From the IMG/VR virus record IMGVR_UViG_3300034190_002401, positions 1 to 64,000 of that record: a stretch of DNA of 64,000 nt; one strand, given 5' to 3'. The stretch's first letter is position 1. Each line of letters opens with the position of its first letter. This document shows positions 1 through 10,793 of the stretch, one piece after another. The notes beneath the pieces were generated by a model. That model did no database searches. It saw nothing but the letters and a program-made list of their open reading frames with translations, and was not told the DNA's origin. The position numbers and the translations under genes are program-made. The stretch comes from a virus.

Positions 1-3000
1 TTCCACCCCAATCATCGACGGCAGCAGCCTTGTCGAACATGACAGTTGGGTTGTTAATCATCGGTAGGATGTGGTCTCCGCTGTGGCGTGTGAAACTCTC
101 GCCCTTCAGGTTCTTCCTCCAATCGCTGATGTCAACGGGGTTGTTCAGGGAGTCAACCAGCACTGGTGTGGCTGTGTTGCCGTTAGGCCCTTTGCTTCTG
201 GTGGCTATCTGTAGCAGGGTCTTGGGTATGTAACCACAGGCAATCTTCCTATTGGTCTCTATGTCTGCATCTGTCGTCGCTCTGGATGTGCCGAAGGCCC
301 AGCCTGTGGATAGCAGTTGTGTCTTCTCCGCCTCACCGAACTCGACGTGTGCCGCTTGTATTCCCAAGTCGCTGTGTATGGATGCGCTGAAGAGGTCTGA
401 TATGGGAGTGATGTTCTTGGTCGGGTCGAATGCTCGTATGGTGATGGCATCAGGCAACACACCCATGTCACCGAACGTCTTGCCGTTGGTGGCGTACATC
501 TCGGTGCAATCGAAGTTCACTCCCTCGGTCAACTGACTTGCTGTAGCATTGATTGCAGCAGTCGTGACAGCAGCCATCAACTCATCAGTGACGAGCGTGG
601 TCCAGTTGAGGACAGGGCTGATTAGATACCTGCCGCTGAAAGAGTTGGACAACTCATCACCAGCCAGACCGAAGAACTGGTGAGTCCCGTCCTTGGCGTT
701 TTGCGTTCTTCTCGTGTAGGAGAAGGTCATTCCTTGGTCTCCACCTTCTGAGTCTGTCACCTGTAGCATGCCGTTCGTGAGTGGGAAGCCGAGATACCCT
801 AGCACATCGTGATGTGCGAGACCACTACCGCTGTCGAAAGGTGCTTGTAGAGTCACTGTAAATGTAGTGCTGGATTTGGTTATTTCACAATCCACTGCTA
901 TGTTCGGTGCAGATACACCTCTCCATCTGTTGCCAGTCCAAGACTTGGCTGTCATACTAGAGTTGTTAGTACCTAGTTCTTCCATCCTACCAGTGGCATC
1001 ACCAGTGCCACGCATGTGCTTGCCTATGGTGAAGCCGCCCTGTGTCATGTCCCTGTCATCGAAGAACACGCAGACCTCATTCGAGATGGTGTCTGGGAGA
1101 ACTGTGTTGTCGTTTGCGAAACCTAGTCCTGCACCTCTGTAGATGTAGCGTATGCCGTGATTGCCTCCCCTGTGGTCTGTCAGTTTGAGACCGTATATCG
1201 GTGAGTCTCCTAGTGTGTCGGACTTCAGTTGATTCGCATCCGTATGAGTGGTATAGGTCACTGTTGTGCTCGACCTGCCATATGTGTCTCGGAATGACTG
1301 AGACCCCTTCTTGCCGAAGCCCCAAGGTCCTGCTATTGGTGAGAAACCGGGTATGCCACTCGCAACAAGCCCGCCGAAGTTGACTCTACCGACGGAGTTC
1401 TTCCCTACTCTCAGTCCCTGTATTATCGTTGATGAAGAGCCTATAGTGGAAAATGACTCGGTGTTTACGGTGTTGAACTGCTGTCCCCCACCTAGGGCAT
1501 TCGATATGGCCCTGATGACAGGGCTGCTGTCATCGTCGGAATCAGTGAAGTCAGTCGTGCTGATTACGTCTTCTCCTGTCTCTTCCGGGTTGACGTACTG
1601 AGTGAGAGTGGTGATTGGTGCGAACGGTCTGCCGTGCTTATTGAGTGGCATGGGGGCGGGATGCATGTTCTCACCCTCCTTCTCCTCAGGCAATGCCCAG
1701 AAGTCACGCCATCTACCGCCATGTCCTATGAGGAAGTCTGGTTGGTAGACGCTCTGTCCCTTGCTGTTGTCGAGCCAGACGCAGAAGTTCCTACCACTAG
1801 CACCCGGAACGGTGCTGTGTATGACCACGGTGAATCCCCTGTTGCCGTTCTTGTCCTGCACCTCCCTACCCATGTGTGCTCTGACGTATCCCATGTGCGT
1901 TCCTCTGTCACGAGAGGAGAACGCCTTGTCTGTATCCCAAAAGGGAGCGGGGTCATGGGCGCTGCCGGTAGTGTCCTTGTCAACTACGATTTGTCCCTTC
2001 GGTGCACCCGCTTGGTTGATTTGCCTAACAATCTCCTGTGCTGCTGATTCTATGGACACCACACCGGATTTACCTGCAACAGCGCCGCAGTCTATCGAAA
2101 GTCTCCTGAGGAAGTCCATATCCGTCCATTGCTTGAGATGCTGTAGCCTGCTCTCTTCATGGCCTGTGAGGTCGAGCGGTGTGTCTCTTATGCCCTTGAG
2201 ACAGAGGAATGCGGGAATGACACGAGTGCCGTCTGGTGTGTCGAAGAAGGTGGACGGGTCTCTGAGTGTAGCACCACTGGTGTCTGTCCTCAGTTTGACC
2301 AGTGCAGCGGTGAACGCCTCAGTCAGTGACCTCTTGGTCCTTGCGAAGGCGTGGTCGCTGTTCGCTGTGAATGGGTTGACCGTAGAGTCGCTCGTCCTCG
2401 GTAGAACGCTGTCACCCATTGAGTACTTGTTGGCCTCACCGAATATGCTGTATCCAGTGTGCACGTGATGACCGTGCGCCTTGCCGTATATCCCCGGCGA
2501 TGAGGATGTGGCTGCACTAGGGGGTAGGCTAGACGGTAGAGTGCCGTTGACTGCGGTCAGCACGTTAGTACCTATCCTGTTCGCTAGGTCATGTGAGTAT
2601 GCGCTTTCTATGAACTTGGACTGCTGTGTCGAGCGGATGTACCTGTTCTCGCTAGGATAGCCGTTCGCCACGTCTATCTGGGTGGTTATCCATGAAGGCC
2701 CGCCACCGTTGAAAGTGGCAGTGTACTCAGCCAAGTCTACTGGTGCTGTGCCGCTGCCTACCACCATGTTCCTCGGTCTGCCGATTGTGACTGCATCAGC
2801 GCTCGTCTGGACTTGCATGTGCAGGTCTTGGAAGGCGATGAACTCCTTGTCATGAGCAACGTCATAGAGAAGCACCCTAGCATGCCCATCTTCTGCAAGA
2901 TAGGGGTCAACGTAAGCCACCTTGGGAGCATCTGCCTCATCAAGTCCTAGTGATTTGTAGTTCTCCTTGACCGTCTGATTGACGTGCTGTGCGTAGTTTA

Positions 3001-6000
3001 TGGCTGTCTCAAGGCAGGTGTCACCGATGAGGAAGTTCTCCAACGGTACGCTCTCCCTAGGTCTGGATGCAGCGAGACTGGCCACACCACCGTTGAATCC
3101 CTTCCATACCTGAGCCTCGTTGAGTACTCCCCTGCTCTTAGCGAACAGACCCTCTGTCGCATAGGGGTTGTTGATTGTCATGTTGGCCCATATCGTATCA
3201 CCGCTTCTCAGTCCACCAGCAGCGTATGGGTAGTTCCAAGACTTGTTGAGAACAGCGTCAGCGTCTTCCTCGTATGCGTTGGCTATGGAAAGCCTGAGTG
3301 GTACGTCGTCAACATCTGCCGCAGCATTTGCAGCAAGGTCTGTAAGTGTAACAGAATAGTCTCCATTATCGTAGTCCTCTATGGTTGAGACAGTTCCTAT
3401 GAATAGAATCTTGGAAGCACTAGCCTCTGAGTAGAGTAGGTCTCCCTTTCTTAGATTGAGACCTAGGGTGTTAGCACCAGCGAGTCTCCCATTACTATTT
3501 TGAATTGTAACGGTTGCACTGTTTGTTGCCGCTATAATTGTCCAAGCATCGTCACCACCGGGGTCAGGCTTGTATGTCTTGGCTATGTTCTCGTTGTTGG
3601 CCTCCTTCAAGGCTGCGTTGTTGCCGTCATCCCCGTCAACAGCACCGAAGATGTCCCTCACCCTTCTGGTGAGTCTTATCTCCTTACCCGGAAGGTTGGT
3701 CACCCAAGGAGGTGTGGATGTTGTTGCTGCCCTATATACGAACACCAAGACGTTGGGCGCTATGGTGTCACTGATGCTGTTCTTGGTCAGCCTGCCGTAG
3801 TAGTGCATCTTCTGGACAGTGCCGTCGCTGAGTATTGTCTCAGCCTCGTAGAGGAACTCACCTGAGGAGAAGGAGTACGTGCTCATGTCCTCGTAGTCCA
3901 AGTCTGGGAAGAGGTCCATGTCCTCGTCAGACATGGTGATGAGGACTTGGTTGATGAAAGCACCATTACCGCCTGATAGGTTCTTGTGCGCGGCAGTGAC
4001 GACATTACCGACAGCCCTGCCGGAAACTATCCTCGGTGCGTGTGGGTTGGACTCAGGGCCTTCCTTGAACTCCACTGCGCTGACGTACTGGCGCAGCCCG
4101 TAGTCCACGTTGCCTCCCTGAGTCTTGACGCTGGCTGAGTCGTGGTAGTACTCCGACCTGTTCTCGAAGTCCGAGGATGGTGTGAAGGCATCAGAGCCTA
4201 TGGGAACTATACCCTCCAGTGGAAGTGAAGGTCCACCAGTGGTTATTGAAGCACCAACAACAGCCTCATCTAGGAAACCTGACGAGAATGCCCAGTTCTC
4301 TGCACCGTTGTCTCTAGGCACTGTTAGCGTCGATGAATCCCTAGCCGTCCCTATGTAATATGCCCATTCTCCGCTGGCTAGAAACATCTTCCTGTAGTTC
4401 CTGACGTTATCGACGTTCTGATAATTCTCATCGTCGTTACTATCCTCAGCCATATTGAGTATTGCAGCAGATTCATTCTGTTGTACGTTAGGAAAGATTC
4501 CAATGTCCTCCACTCGGATGAAATAACCGGATGGATTGGATGTCACTTTCGTGATTCTTGTCGAGGGAGAGTATTGGTTCTGCCTCTTGTTTAGGGCATA
4601 GGCTGACATCGCCTCCCTATCTGCCGGTTCGACACCCTTCGGTCTCCTACCGACAGGGCTTGGGTTGTAGGTGTGTGGGGTGTGTGTAGCGTCTATGTGA
4701 ATCTTGAACGAGTTGTCTGGTCCGGGGAAAGTGCCGGTTCGCACGTCATCGAAGAACTGGTTTGCAAAGAAGGGTATTTCCACCATCGCCCTTGTGCTTG
4801 CGTATTGAGTGCCGAGTTGGTAGTCATGCTGCACATCGCTCATGCCTTGGAACATTCTGTCGTTGATGGTAGAACCATCCTCAGCGAGAGATGACTCGTC
4901 AAAGAAGCGGTCTGCGAAGAGCGTCACTGAGACGTTGATGTCCTCCGCCGACGATATGCCCTTGGAGATGTCAGTGGCTGATAACCAACTTGAGAAGTCT
5001 GTGAACTCAGTGCCATTGGCTAGAAGGAACTTACCTGCCCCTGCACTGGCTGCGTCTGTGAAGACGAACTCCGATGCGGTTTTGCTGTCATATCTGGCAC
5101 TAGCGCCGTCTTGTAGGTAGACCCTGCCTGTCTTGGGGAAGCCGTATGTGCCCCAAGATGCTAGGTCTGTTGAATTGTTATTGAGGGGCTTGACTGCGAT
5201 TCGACCGCCCCCTGAGCCTGATACTGCTAGATAACCGACAGCACACATGTTTCTCCTCGTGGAGAACGGGAGTCTGGCTAGCGGGCTTGGGTCGTATGTG
5301 GGTTTGACATCCATAGCACCCTGACCCGGACCACCGAGGGTGACTGTGACTACGGGTGCGTTAGGCTCTATCTCCTTGACCACCTGTGAGTCTGGGCTTC
5401 CTTTGCCTCTCACATTGACTGACCTGTTGACTGTTGACTCTGTGAGACCCACACAGCGTACTGTGGTGAAACTGTCACCACTTTGATTGGAGTCCAGCAC
5501 GGCCCTGATTCTGGCCCTGCTCATGAGATACATCATGGTGATGTTGTTAGGCTCTTTGAAATCGGTAGACTGCGACCTCAATCCTGAGAGTTGGTTGACT
5601 CTCCTCCTATCTGAGGGTTGTATGAATACTCTCACGCTACCGTCATCTTGGAATTGGTTGTCGATGATGTCGAACATCTCGTATATGTGTGTGCCAGAGG
5701 AAGTACCTGCCTTGTCGAACTCTCCGTTGGATGGTGACTGTATGACCTCGCTAGGCTCTCTCCTGAAGTACAGTCCCTTGTCTGTCAAGGAGTCGTTCTT
5801 GCTCCTGCTGGGTTCTATGACCATCTTGTGAAACACTGAGTCGTGCTTGGTGGTGGGAGTATGGGAAGCGGTGATTATCTGTGGGGTTTTATTGGGGTGT
5901 GCGTTAGTGCCTATCCCTATGTACAACTCCTCTCCATTGGTGACAGCAGCAGCACGGTTATCCGTGAGGGTGATGTTAGCCCCTATGCCTCCTGATGCTA

Positions 6001-8389
6001 TTGTACCTACGAATGCTAGGTTGGAATTGTAGATGGCATCTCCCTCTGCTATGTTGCTGCTCTCGCTGCTAGTGCCATTGGTGGTGATGCTAGAACCACC
6101 ACCAGAGGCTTGGTCGCCATCTACAGTGATTCCAGTGGGTGTCATCGGTTTGTGGTTGATTGGTGTGAGGCTCTCGTCTAACTCGTCATCCGCCTCGTAT
6201 CCCTCACTGACATCACCTATGAGAGAGTGGTTTTCTCTCAACGACCCCTTGAGTATATTAGAATCTGTGAAGTCGATATAACCGCCAGCAGCGAACACCT
6301 CTGACCTTATGGTATTGGTTTCTATTGCGGTCTTGATTAGGCTGAAGAGAGTGGTAGTGCCGGTGACTATGGTAGAGCCAGCGGGTACTGTCTTCTCTAC
6401 CATGAGTAGAGGTTGTACGACACCGCTCATGCTAGCCCCAGTCAGGTCTATCGCATTGTAGTAGACCTTGACGAAGGGAGCGAGGTTGTAGGAAGTCAGA
6501 GCAGGTATTCTGAGAAGCGCTACCCTGCTCTTCTCACTGGGTCTGAGATGAAGCCTGCGTGTCTCTGCGTTCAGATTGTCTAGGTCTTGTGGGACAGGCC
6601 CTTTCAGCATGAAGGGGAGGTAGTCGAAACTAGGACCGCCAATCGCAATCACCTCTTTCTCTGCGTCTACCAAGCCGTTGTCGAACACGACTTGAGCCTC
6701 TGTCTTGTTGACTATCTCGTCAATCAGAACTGTTCCTTGGTCTCTGTAAACGTCAACTCTGCTGTTGATTGAAATCTGGTCGGAGATACCACCCTTGGAG
6801 ACATCGTACATCACGTCTATGATATCAGCAGAGCCGTCTATCTGCTGGTCGATTATCTCCTCCTGCGCTCTTGGCATCAATTTCAGGAAGTCATGACCGT
6901 CAACGTGGTTGAGGGCATGCCTTCCACTGTGACCGACTTGAAAGGATGCGTCTACGTCAGTGGGCCAAGTGACTGCATATGCGTTATCTGAGGTGTCTGT
7001 GGCCATTTCTGTTGAGTAGACGAAACCATGCAGAGCGAACGAACTCTCGTCAATGACCATCTGACCCGTCCTGTCTATCATTTGTGTGGAATGATGAGGT
7101 GGTTGGTATGGCCTACCACTGGCGCTGTCTATCAGCAGGTCAGCGCCGACGACCACGAAGTAGTTGTCAACCCCCGCTGTTCTGCTATGGAGAGCCTTGC
7201 GGAGTCCGTTGACCGAACTGGAGAAGTCAAGATGCACGCTGGAGACGAGGCAGTTGCCAGTCGATGTGTTGATGTTGTGAAGCCTGACTCTCTCTGGTGG
7301 TTTGTTGTTGGGCTTGAATACGTCCCTGTCTGTAGCACCGGCGTTGATGAGAAGGTTGTATGGTGTGTGAGAGACGACGTGTGTTGTTGGAGTACCTGTG
7401 TTCTGTAGGTAGTTAACGACCTTGTAGTCCCCACCTGTGTACTTGTGAGTACCTGTGCTGTCCTTTGAGAATACGTAGTTACCCGATACCGTCTCCAATC
7501 CGGTGAGTTTCTTGGCTAGTTTGACTGCATCAGCGGTACTGAGTGATATCTGGGATATGGTGACGCTCTCACCGTCCATGGTAGTGCTGTTGTCTGATAT
7601 CGAGGAGAAGGTGTAGACCTCCTCTACAGGTGCTATTGGTTCTTCAAACCTATAAAGCAGCAACGTATTATTGCTGGCTATGGGTGCAGACCTCTCTAAC
7701 GAGCCTTCCTCGAAGTTAGTGGAGATGTGTAGTGACTCCATCACACCTCGGAATTGCCCTCCCTTTCCTCCTACATACACGTGTGCGTTGCCCTTGGCTA
7801 TCTGTAGGGTTCTGTTCGGCAACTCCTTCGATGCCATCAATTCGCCATTGATGTAGAGTTCTATAGCACCAGTCCTCAATGCCGCCACTATGTGCATCAG
7901 GGGTCGTTGGTCTGTGTTGAGGGTGGTGGGGTCGTCGTATGAGCCGTTGTACTTGTTGTATGACGAGTGTATACCACCGAACTCAGAAGAGGGATAGACG
8001 ACTCCCTCGTATCCTCTACCGGATACCTTGGTCGCTGTGGATACGAAATGGTGCTCCTGTCCCGCATCAGTGTCGAGGAATATCTCGAAAGTGGCAGGAC
8101 CGGGCGTGTCTACCTCGCCTATTGACAACTTGAACTGGTCTTCCTTCTCTACTACCACACCACCGCAGTCGGGTATGACCCAAGCCTCTATGCAAATCTG
8201 GGTGTTCAGTAGACCGGATAGTGAGCCTTCTCCCTCTATGTGCTGCCTCTCACCCAGTATGTTGGCCTTCGACTTCGTTCCTGATGATGTCTCTTTTCCC
8301 AAGCGACTCATAGCGCCTTGTGGAACGACTATGCTGTCAGACACACCGTCGAAGAAGAAGGCGTGGTTTGAGCGTCCGAGTATAGGCAT
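1..8389 (-). CDS. Giant tail/adhesion protein, partial (C-terminus beyond the window)
   Basis: An open frame runs from ATG at 8389 to the left edge without a stop in the stretches I translated, giving at least 2796 residues. The N-terminus (MPILGRSNHAFFFDGVSDSI) leads into a region of about 200 residues resembling a LamG/concanavalin-like carbohydrate-binding fold, with the sequence IEAWVIPD and later IELYINGELMASKEL typical of such domains. The rest is a long repetitive-looking beta-rich sequence, high in Thr, Ser, Gly, Asn and Asp, with no recognised enzyme motif. It is the last visible gene of the tail module, 4 nt after the 407-residue gene. Position, size and the lectin-like start suggest a tail tip, fibre or baseplate wedge protein that contacts the host. 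The role is inferred; that it is one continuous ORF is directly read for most of its length. Confidence 0.75.
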   Translation of the reverse strand, partial: MPILGRSNHAFFFDGVSDSIVVPQGAMSRLGKETSSGTKSKANILGERQHIEGEGSLSGLLNTQICIEAWVIPDCGGVVVEKEDQFKLSIGEVDTPGPATFEIFLDTDAGQEHHFVSTATKVSGRGYEGVVYPSSEFGGIHSSYNKYNGSYDDPTTLNTDQRPLMHIVAALRTGAIELYINGELMASKELPNRTLQIAKGNAHVYVGGKGGQFRGVMESLHISTNFEEGSLERSAPIASNNTLLLYRFEEPIAPVEEVYTFSSISDNSTTMDGESVTISQISLSTADAVKLAKKLTGLETVSGNYVFSKDSTGTHKYTGGDYKVVNYLQNTGTPTTHVVSHTPYNLLINAGATDRDVFKPNNKPPERVRLHNINTSTGNCLVSSVHLDFSSSVNGLRKALHSRTAGVDNYFVVVGADLLIDSASGRPYQPPHHSTQMIDRTGQMVIDESSFALHGFVYSTEMATDTSDNAYAVTWPTDVDASFQVGHSGRHALNHVDGHDFLKLMPRAQEEIIDQQIDGSADIIDVMYDVSKGGISDQISINSRVDVYRDQGTVLIDEIVNKTEAQVVFDNGLVDAEKEVIAIGGPSFDYLPFMLKGPVPQDLDNLNAETRRLHLRPSEKSRVALLRIPALTSYNLAPFVKVYYNAIDLTGASMSGVVQPLLMVEKTVPAGSTIVTGTTTLFSLIKTAIETNTIRSEVFAAGGYIDFTDSNILKGSLRENHSLIGDVSEGYEADDELDESLTPINHKPMTPTGITVDGDQASGGGSSITTNGTSSESSNIAEGDAIYNSNLAFVGTIASGGIGANITLTDNRAAAVTNGEELYIGIGTNAHPNKTPQIITASHTPTTKHDSVFHKMVIEPSRSKNDSLTDKGLYFRREPSEVIQSPSNGEFDKAGTSSGTHIYEMFDIIDNQFQDDGSVRVFIQPSDRRRVNQLSGLRSQSTDFKEPNNITMMYLMSRARIRAVLDSNQSGDSFTTVRCVGLTESTVNRSVNVRGKGSPDSQVVKEIEPNAPVVTVTLGGPGQGAMDVKPTYDPSPLARLPFSTRRNMCAVGYLAVSGSGGGRIAVKPLNNNSTDLASWGTYGFPKTGRVYLQDGASARYDSKTASEFVFTDAASAGAGKFLLANGTEFTDFSSWLSATDISKGISSAEDINVSVTLFADRFFDESSLAEDGSTINDRMFQGMSDVQHDYQLGTQYASTRAMVEIPFFANQFFDDVRTGTFPGPDNSFKIHIDATHTPHTYNPSPVGRRPKGVEPADREAMSAYALNKRQNQYSPSTRITKVTSNPSGYFIRVEDIGIFPNVQQNESAAILNMAEDSNDDENYQNVDNVRNYRKMFLASGEWAYYIGTARDSSTLTVPRDNGAENWAFSSGFLDEAVVGASITTGGPSLPLEGIVPIGSDAFTPSSDFENRSEYYHDSASVKTQGGNVDYGLRQYVSAVEFKEGPESNPHAPRIVSGRAVGNVVTAAHKNLSGGNGAFINQVLITMSDEDMDLFPDLDYEDMSTYSFSSGEFLYEAETILSDGTVQKMHYYGRLTKNSISDTIAPNVLVFVYRAATTSTPPWVTNLPGKEIRLTRRVRDIFGAVDGDDGNNAALKEANNENIAKTYKPDPGGDDAWTIIAATNSATVTIQNSNGRLAGANTLGLNLRKGDLLYSEASASKILFIGTVSTIEDYDNGDYSVTLTDLAANAAADVDDVPLRLSIANAYEEDADAVLNKSWNYPYAAGGLRSGDTIWANMTINNPYATEGLFAKSRGVLNEAQVWKGFNGGVASLAASRPRESVPLENFLIGDTCLETAINYAQHVNQTVKENYKSLGLDEADAPKVAYVDPYLAEDGHARVLLYDVAHDKEFIAFQDLHMQVQTSADAVTIGRPRNMVVGSGTAPVDLAEYTATFNGGGPSWITTQIDVANGYPSENRYIRSTQQSKFIESAYSHDLANRIGTNVLTAVNGTLPSSLPPSAATSSSPGIYGKAHGHHVHTGYSIFGEANKYSMGDSVLPRTSDSTVNPFTANSDHAFARTKRSLTEAFTAALVKLRTDTSGATLRDPSTFFDTPDGTRVIPAFLCLKGIRDTPLDLTGHEESRLQHLKQWTDMDFLRRLSIDCGAVAGKSGVVSIESAAQEIVRQINQAGAPKGQIVVDKDTTGSAHDPAPFWDTDKAFSSRDRGTHMGYVRAHMGREVQDKNGNRGFTVVIHSTVPGASGRNFCVWLDNSKGQSVYQPDFLIGHGGRWRDFWALPEEKEGENMHPAPMPLNKHGRPFAPITTLTQYVNPEETGEDVISTTDFTDSDDDSSPVIRAISNALGGGQQFNTVNTESFSTIGSSSTIIQGLRVGKNSVGRVNFGGLVASGIPGFSPIAGPWGFGKKGSQSFRDTYGRSSTTVTYTTHTDANQLKSDTLGDSPIYGLKLTDHRGGNHGIRYIYRGAGLGFANDNTVLPDTISNEVCVFFDDRDMTQGGFTIGKHMRGTGDATGRMEELGTNNSSMTAKSWTGNRWRGVSAPNIAVDCEITKSSTTFTVTLQAPFDSGSGLAHHDVLGYLGFPLTNGMLQVTDSEGGDQGMTFSYTRRTQNAKDGTHQFFGLAGDELSNSFSGRYLISPVLNWTTLVTDELMAAVTTAAINATASQLTEGVNFDCTEMYATNGKTFGDMGVLPDAITIRAFDPTKNITPISDLFSASIHSDLGIQAAHVEFGEAEKTQLLSTGWAFGTSRATTDADIETNRKIACGYIPKTLLQIATRSKGPNGNTATPVLVDSLNNPVDISDWRKNLKGESFTRHSGDHILPMINNPTVMFDKAAAVDDWGG

Positions 8390-8393
8390 AGTA

Positions 8394-9617
8394 TCACAAC
8401 AAGAAGTCCACAGGCACGAATTGCATCACAATGTCGTAGACGTTCTCTCCTGCGTTGTATGTGATGTCGAGTTTGTTTACTGTGCCCTTTATTCCTGTTC
8501 TGTTGCCAGTGAAAGTCGCACCTGCTGGATTGGAGTTGTTGTCGCTCCTCTTGTCATTGAATGACTTGCCGAACCCTGTGGGCATGATGAAGTTGCGAGC
8601 GACGAAGGTATCGCCATCCGCTTGTATTGTTGAGTTGTATGGTATCTGTATACCTGTGATGTATCCGCTTCCATCACCAAGTCCTGCTTTACTGTCAAAC
8701 ATGATGCCCGCACCTGCTGCTGCTACACCTACACCAACGGGAGCACCGACACCACTGAGGGCTGCTGCACCTCCTCCTACTACCATTGCTCCTCCTATCA
8801 GGAACTTCTCGAAACTCTCTTTCTTGGAATTGTTCATGATACCGTAGAGGTCCATCGCCTTGTCTCCTGCCGACCTCTTGGATACGGTAAGCCCGCCTGC
8901 GAACTTCTCGTGAGAGGGAGGTCTGTATGTATTGGGCTTCTTTGAGAATGTGGGAGTGAGGTTGTTGCCATCCTCTCCTACGGTGTCTTGGAGTATTGTC
9001 ACTACTGTACTGGTTTGACCAGTGACAGCGGAGTCTGACTTCGATGCGGTGAACTTGGCCGCTAAATTGGATGTGTTGTTTATCAGGTCTGCGAATGCAG
9101 TGGCGAATCCAGCGGCAGTGAGTGAGCCTGCTGGGTTGATTCCTATGGTGTAATCGGTGTTCGTGGTGTTGGTGAATGTGCCTGATGAGAGTTTCTTGAG
9201 TCTGATGTTGAAGGAAGTACCATCGTGGGAGGTGAGTCTGATGGTGGAGAAACTGAACTCATCCGAACTAACGAAATACGTTGAATTGAACAACTTGGCT
9301 ATGTTGGAGTTCGTAGCCCCATCACCGTCTAGGTAACTCTGTATCTGACCGCCCAGCACTATGAATGAGAAGTCTATCTTCGCTTTTGCTGCTATACTAG
9401 AACCCACTAGATTCCTGTCGTCAGTGAGCACTGCGTTGATTAGAATCATCGACTTGTTCATGTTGAGGTCAAGCCCGACCCTTATACCACCGGTGAAGGG
9501 GGTGGGCATGCCACCTGTCTTTCTCTGTGTCGTCATTGTCATGCTAGTGGCGTTTATCTCAGTCAACAGTCCATTGTCATGAACTAGCCTGATAGGAACA
9601 CCATTTGCCGCCGCCAT
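8394..9617 (-). CDS. Tail/baseplate protein, function unknown
   Basis: 407 residues, start ATG at 9617 overlapping the tape measure stop as TAATG, so translation is probably coupled. The protein alternates beta-rich segments with a glycine/alanine-rich hydrophobic stretch near residues 270-310 (GGAMVVGGGAAALSGVG and following), which could insert in a membrane or pack as a hydrophobic core. The C-terminus ends in VMQFVPVDFLL. I recognise no family. Its place between the tape measure and the giant terminal tail protein is where siphoviruses encode distal tail or baseplate hub proteins, and that is the best guess. Confidence 0.65.
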   Translation of the reverse strand: MAAANGVPIRLVHDNGLLTEINATSMTMTTQRKTGGMPTPFTGGIRVGLDLNMNKSMILINAVLTDDRNLVGSSIAAKAKIDFSFIVLGGQIQSYLDGDGATNSNIAKLFNSTYFVSSDEFSFSTIRLTSHDGTSFNIRLKKLSSGTFTNTTNTDYTIGINPAGSLTAAGFATAFADLINNTSNLAAKFTASKSDSAVTGQTSTVVTILQDTVGEDGNNLTPTFSKKPNTYRPPSHEKFAGGLTVSKRSAGDKAMDLYGIMNNSKKESFEKFLIGGAMVVGGGAAALSGVGAPVGVGVAAAGAGIMFDSKAGLGDGSGYITGIQIPYNSTIQADGDTFVARNFIMPTGFGKSFNDKRSDNNSNPAGATFTGNRTGIKGTVNKLDITYNAGENVYDIVMQFVPVDFLL

Positions 9618-10489
9618 TATGCATACCTACTTCTTGTTGTTGTACCACCCATTGCTCTGGCTACTTCCTCTTGCATCAACTCGCCCATCTCTCTGGCTAG
9701 TTGTCTCTTGTCAGAGCGGTCTGTTATTCCTGAGATGTTGATGTTCATTGTGAAGTTCTGAGTGACACCACCAGATACAGCAGTGCCTATTTGAGTACCA
9801 CCAGATTCTTTCTTCTTCTTATTACCGCCGAATAGTCCTTTGGCTTTGTCTATCAGACCACCAACAGCACCGGCGATTGCATCCTTGATTTTCTTGATTA
9901 TATTCCAAACCTGTTTGAAAGGCCACAGCATTATGTCGCCTACCTTGGCGAACTGTTCTCCTATGAACTTACCAACACCCGTTAATTTGCTCTTTAATCC
10001 ACTGACAAACTTGCCTATTTTACTGAATGCCTTCCCTATTGCTTCGCTTATCTTAGACGGTATACCGAAGATGAAGTCCTTCAATGCAACCAGTTTGTCT
10101 ATTGCCTTATCCTTGAGAGTACCAAACAAATCAGGTATACCCACTATGGCATCTACCAGTTTCTCTTTTATCGTGCCGAACGTCTCAGGAATCTTCTTGA
10201 AACCATCAACGATGAAGCCTATTACTTTCTTTGCTATATTCAACACACCATTGAACACCTTCTTCGCTATATCTATGAAAGGCTCAAGCGCAGGTATCAC
10301 CTTGTCTTTTATGAAATCCTTAATCTTGGTGAATATCTTCACAGCGAGTTGTCCTAGTTTGTTGAATACTGCACTGAAAAGCGTGCCTATCATACCTATA
10401 CCACCCTGTACAGCAGATATACCGCCTTGAATCAAGGTGGTGGATGAGTTGATGGCCGCTAGGGATGCCAAGATTGGTGCGAACGCCAT
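9617..10489 (-). CDS. Tape measure protein (short)
   Basis: 290 residues. The first 220 are a run of amphipathic and hydrophobic helices with repeated Phe-x-x-x-Lys spacing (IFTKIKDFIKDKVIPALEPF, then AKKVFNGVLNIAKKVIGF and similar), followed by a Lys/Gly linker (GGNKKKKESGG) and a C-terminal segment MNINISGITDRSDKRQLARE that resembles the end of many tape measure proteins. It directly follows the frameshifted chaperone pair (TAATG overlap), the usual order in long-tailed phages. At 290 residues it would specify a short tail, or be only part of the ruler. It acts inside the tail tube and at genome ejection. The family call rests on composition and order, not on a catalytic motif. Confidence 0.7.
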   Translation of the reverse strand: MAFAPILASLAAINSSTTLIQGGISAVQGGIGMIGTLFSAVFNKLGQLAVKIFTKIKDFIKDKVIPALEPFIDIAKKVFNGVLNIAKKVIGFIVDGFKKIPETFGTIKEKLVDAIVGIPDLFGTLKDKAIDKLVALKDFIFGIPSKISEAIGKAFSKIGKFVSGLKSKLTGVGKFIGEQFAKVGDIMLWPFKQVWNIIKKIKDAIAGAVGGLIDKAKGLFGGNKKKKESGGTQIGTAVSGGVTQNFTMNINISGITDRSDKRQLAREMGELMQEEVARAMGGTTTRSRYA

Positions 10490-10793
10490 TAGAAGTCATC
10501 CTCCTGCAAGAAGGAGTAGTCCAGTTTCACTATGTCACTGCTCTCAGTGTTGGACCTGACCCTCGCTTCCTCTGCCTGTTTCTCTTCCTCTGCGTCATAC
10601 ACCATGGCCCATACGAGGGACTGTTTGAATATCTCTTCGCTCATGTTGTATACCTCTGTTAGTGAAATCCCGTAATGTTTTGCTATGTTATATGCAAACA
10701 ACTGTAGTTGGAGTTCAATGTCTTCTGATGATTCTATTGCTTGTCTCTTCAGAAAACTCTCAACCCTCAGTTGCTCGCTTTGGTAAACCCCCC
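10489..10793 (-). CDS. Tail chaperone GT extension (read by -1 frameshift)
   Basis: This frame has no ATG. The best in-frame start is TTG at 10701, but the frame is open well upstream and overlaps the end of the 121-residue chaperone gene in the -1 frame. The overlap contains a run of six G on the coding strand (10793-10788), where P-site GGG can re-pair one base back. The joint product would be the chaperone minus its last residues plus about 95 residues ending SSDIVKLDYSFLQEDDF. This matches the G/GT arrangement found just before tape measure genes in many tailed phages. The frameshift is inferred; the slippery run is not a canonical XXXYYYZ heptamer. Confidence 0.6.

Noticed and set aside
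252-8564. Many plus-strand frames of 60-240 codons opposite the tail genes
   Set aside because: They are antisense to a long minus-strand frame whose protein has a consistent fold-like composition; the plus frames have no ribosome sites or known motifs.
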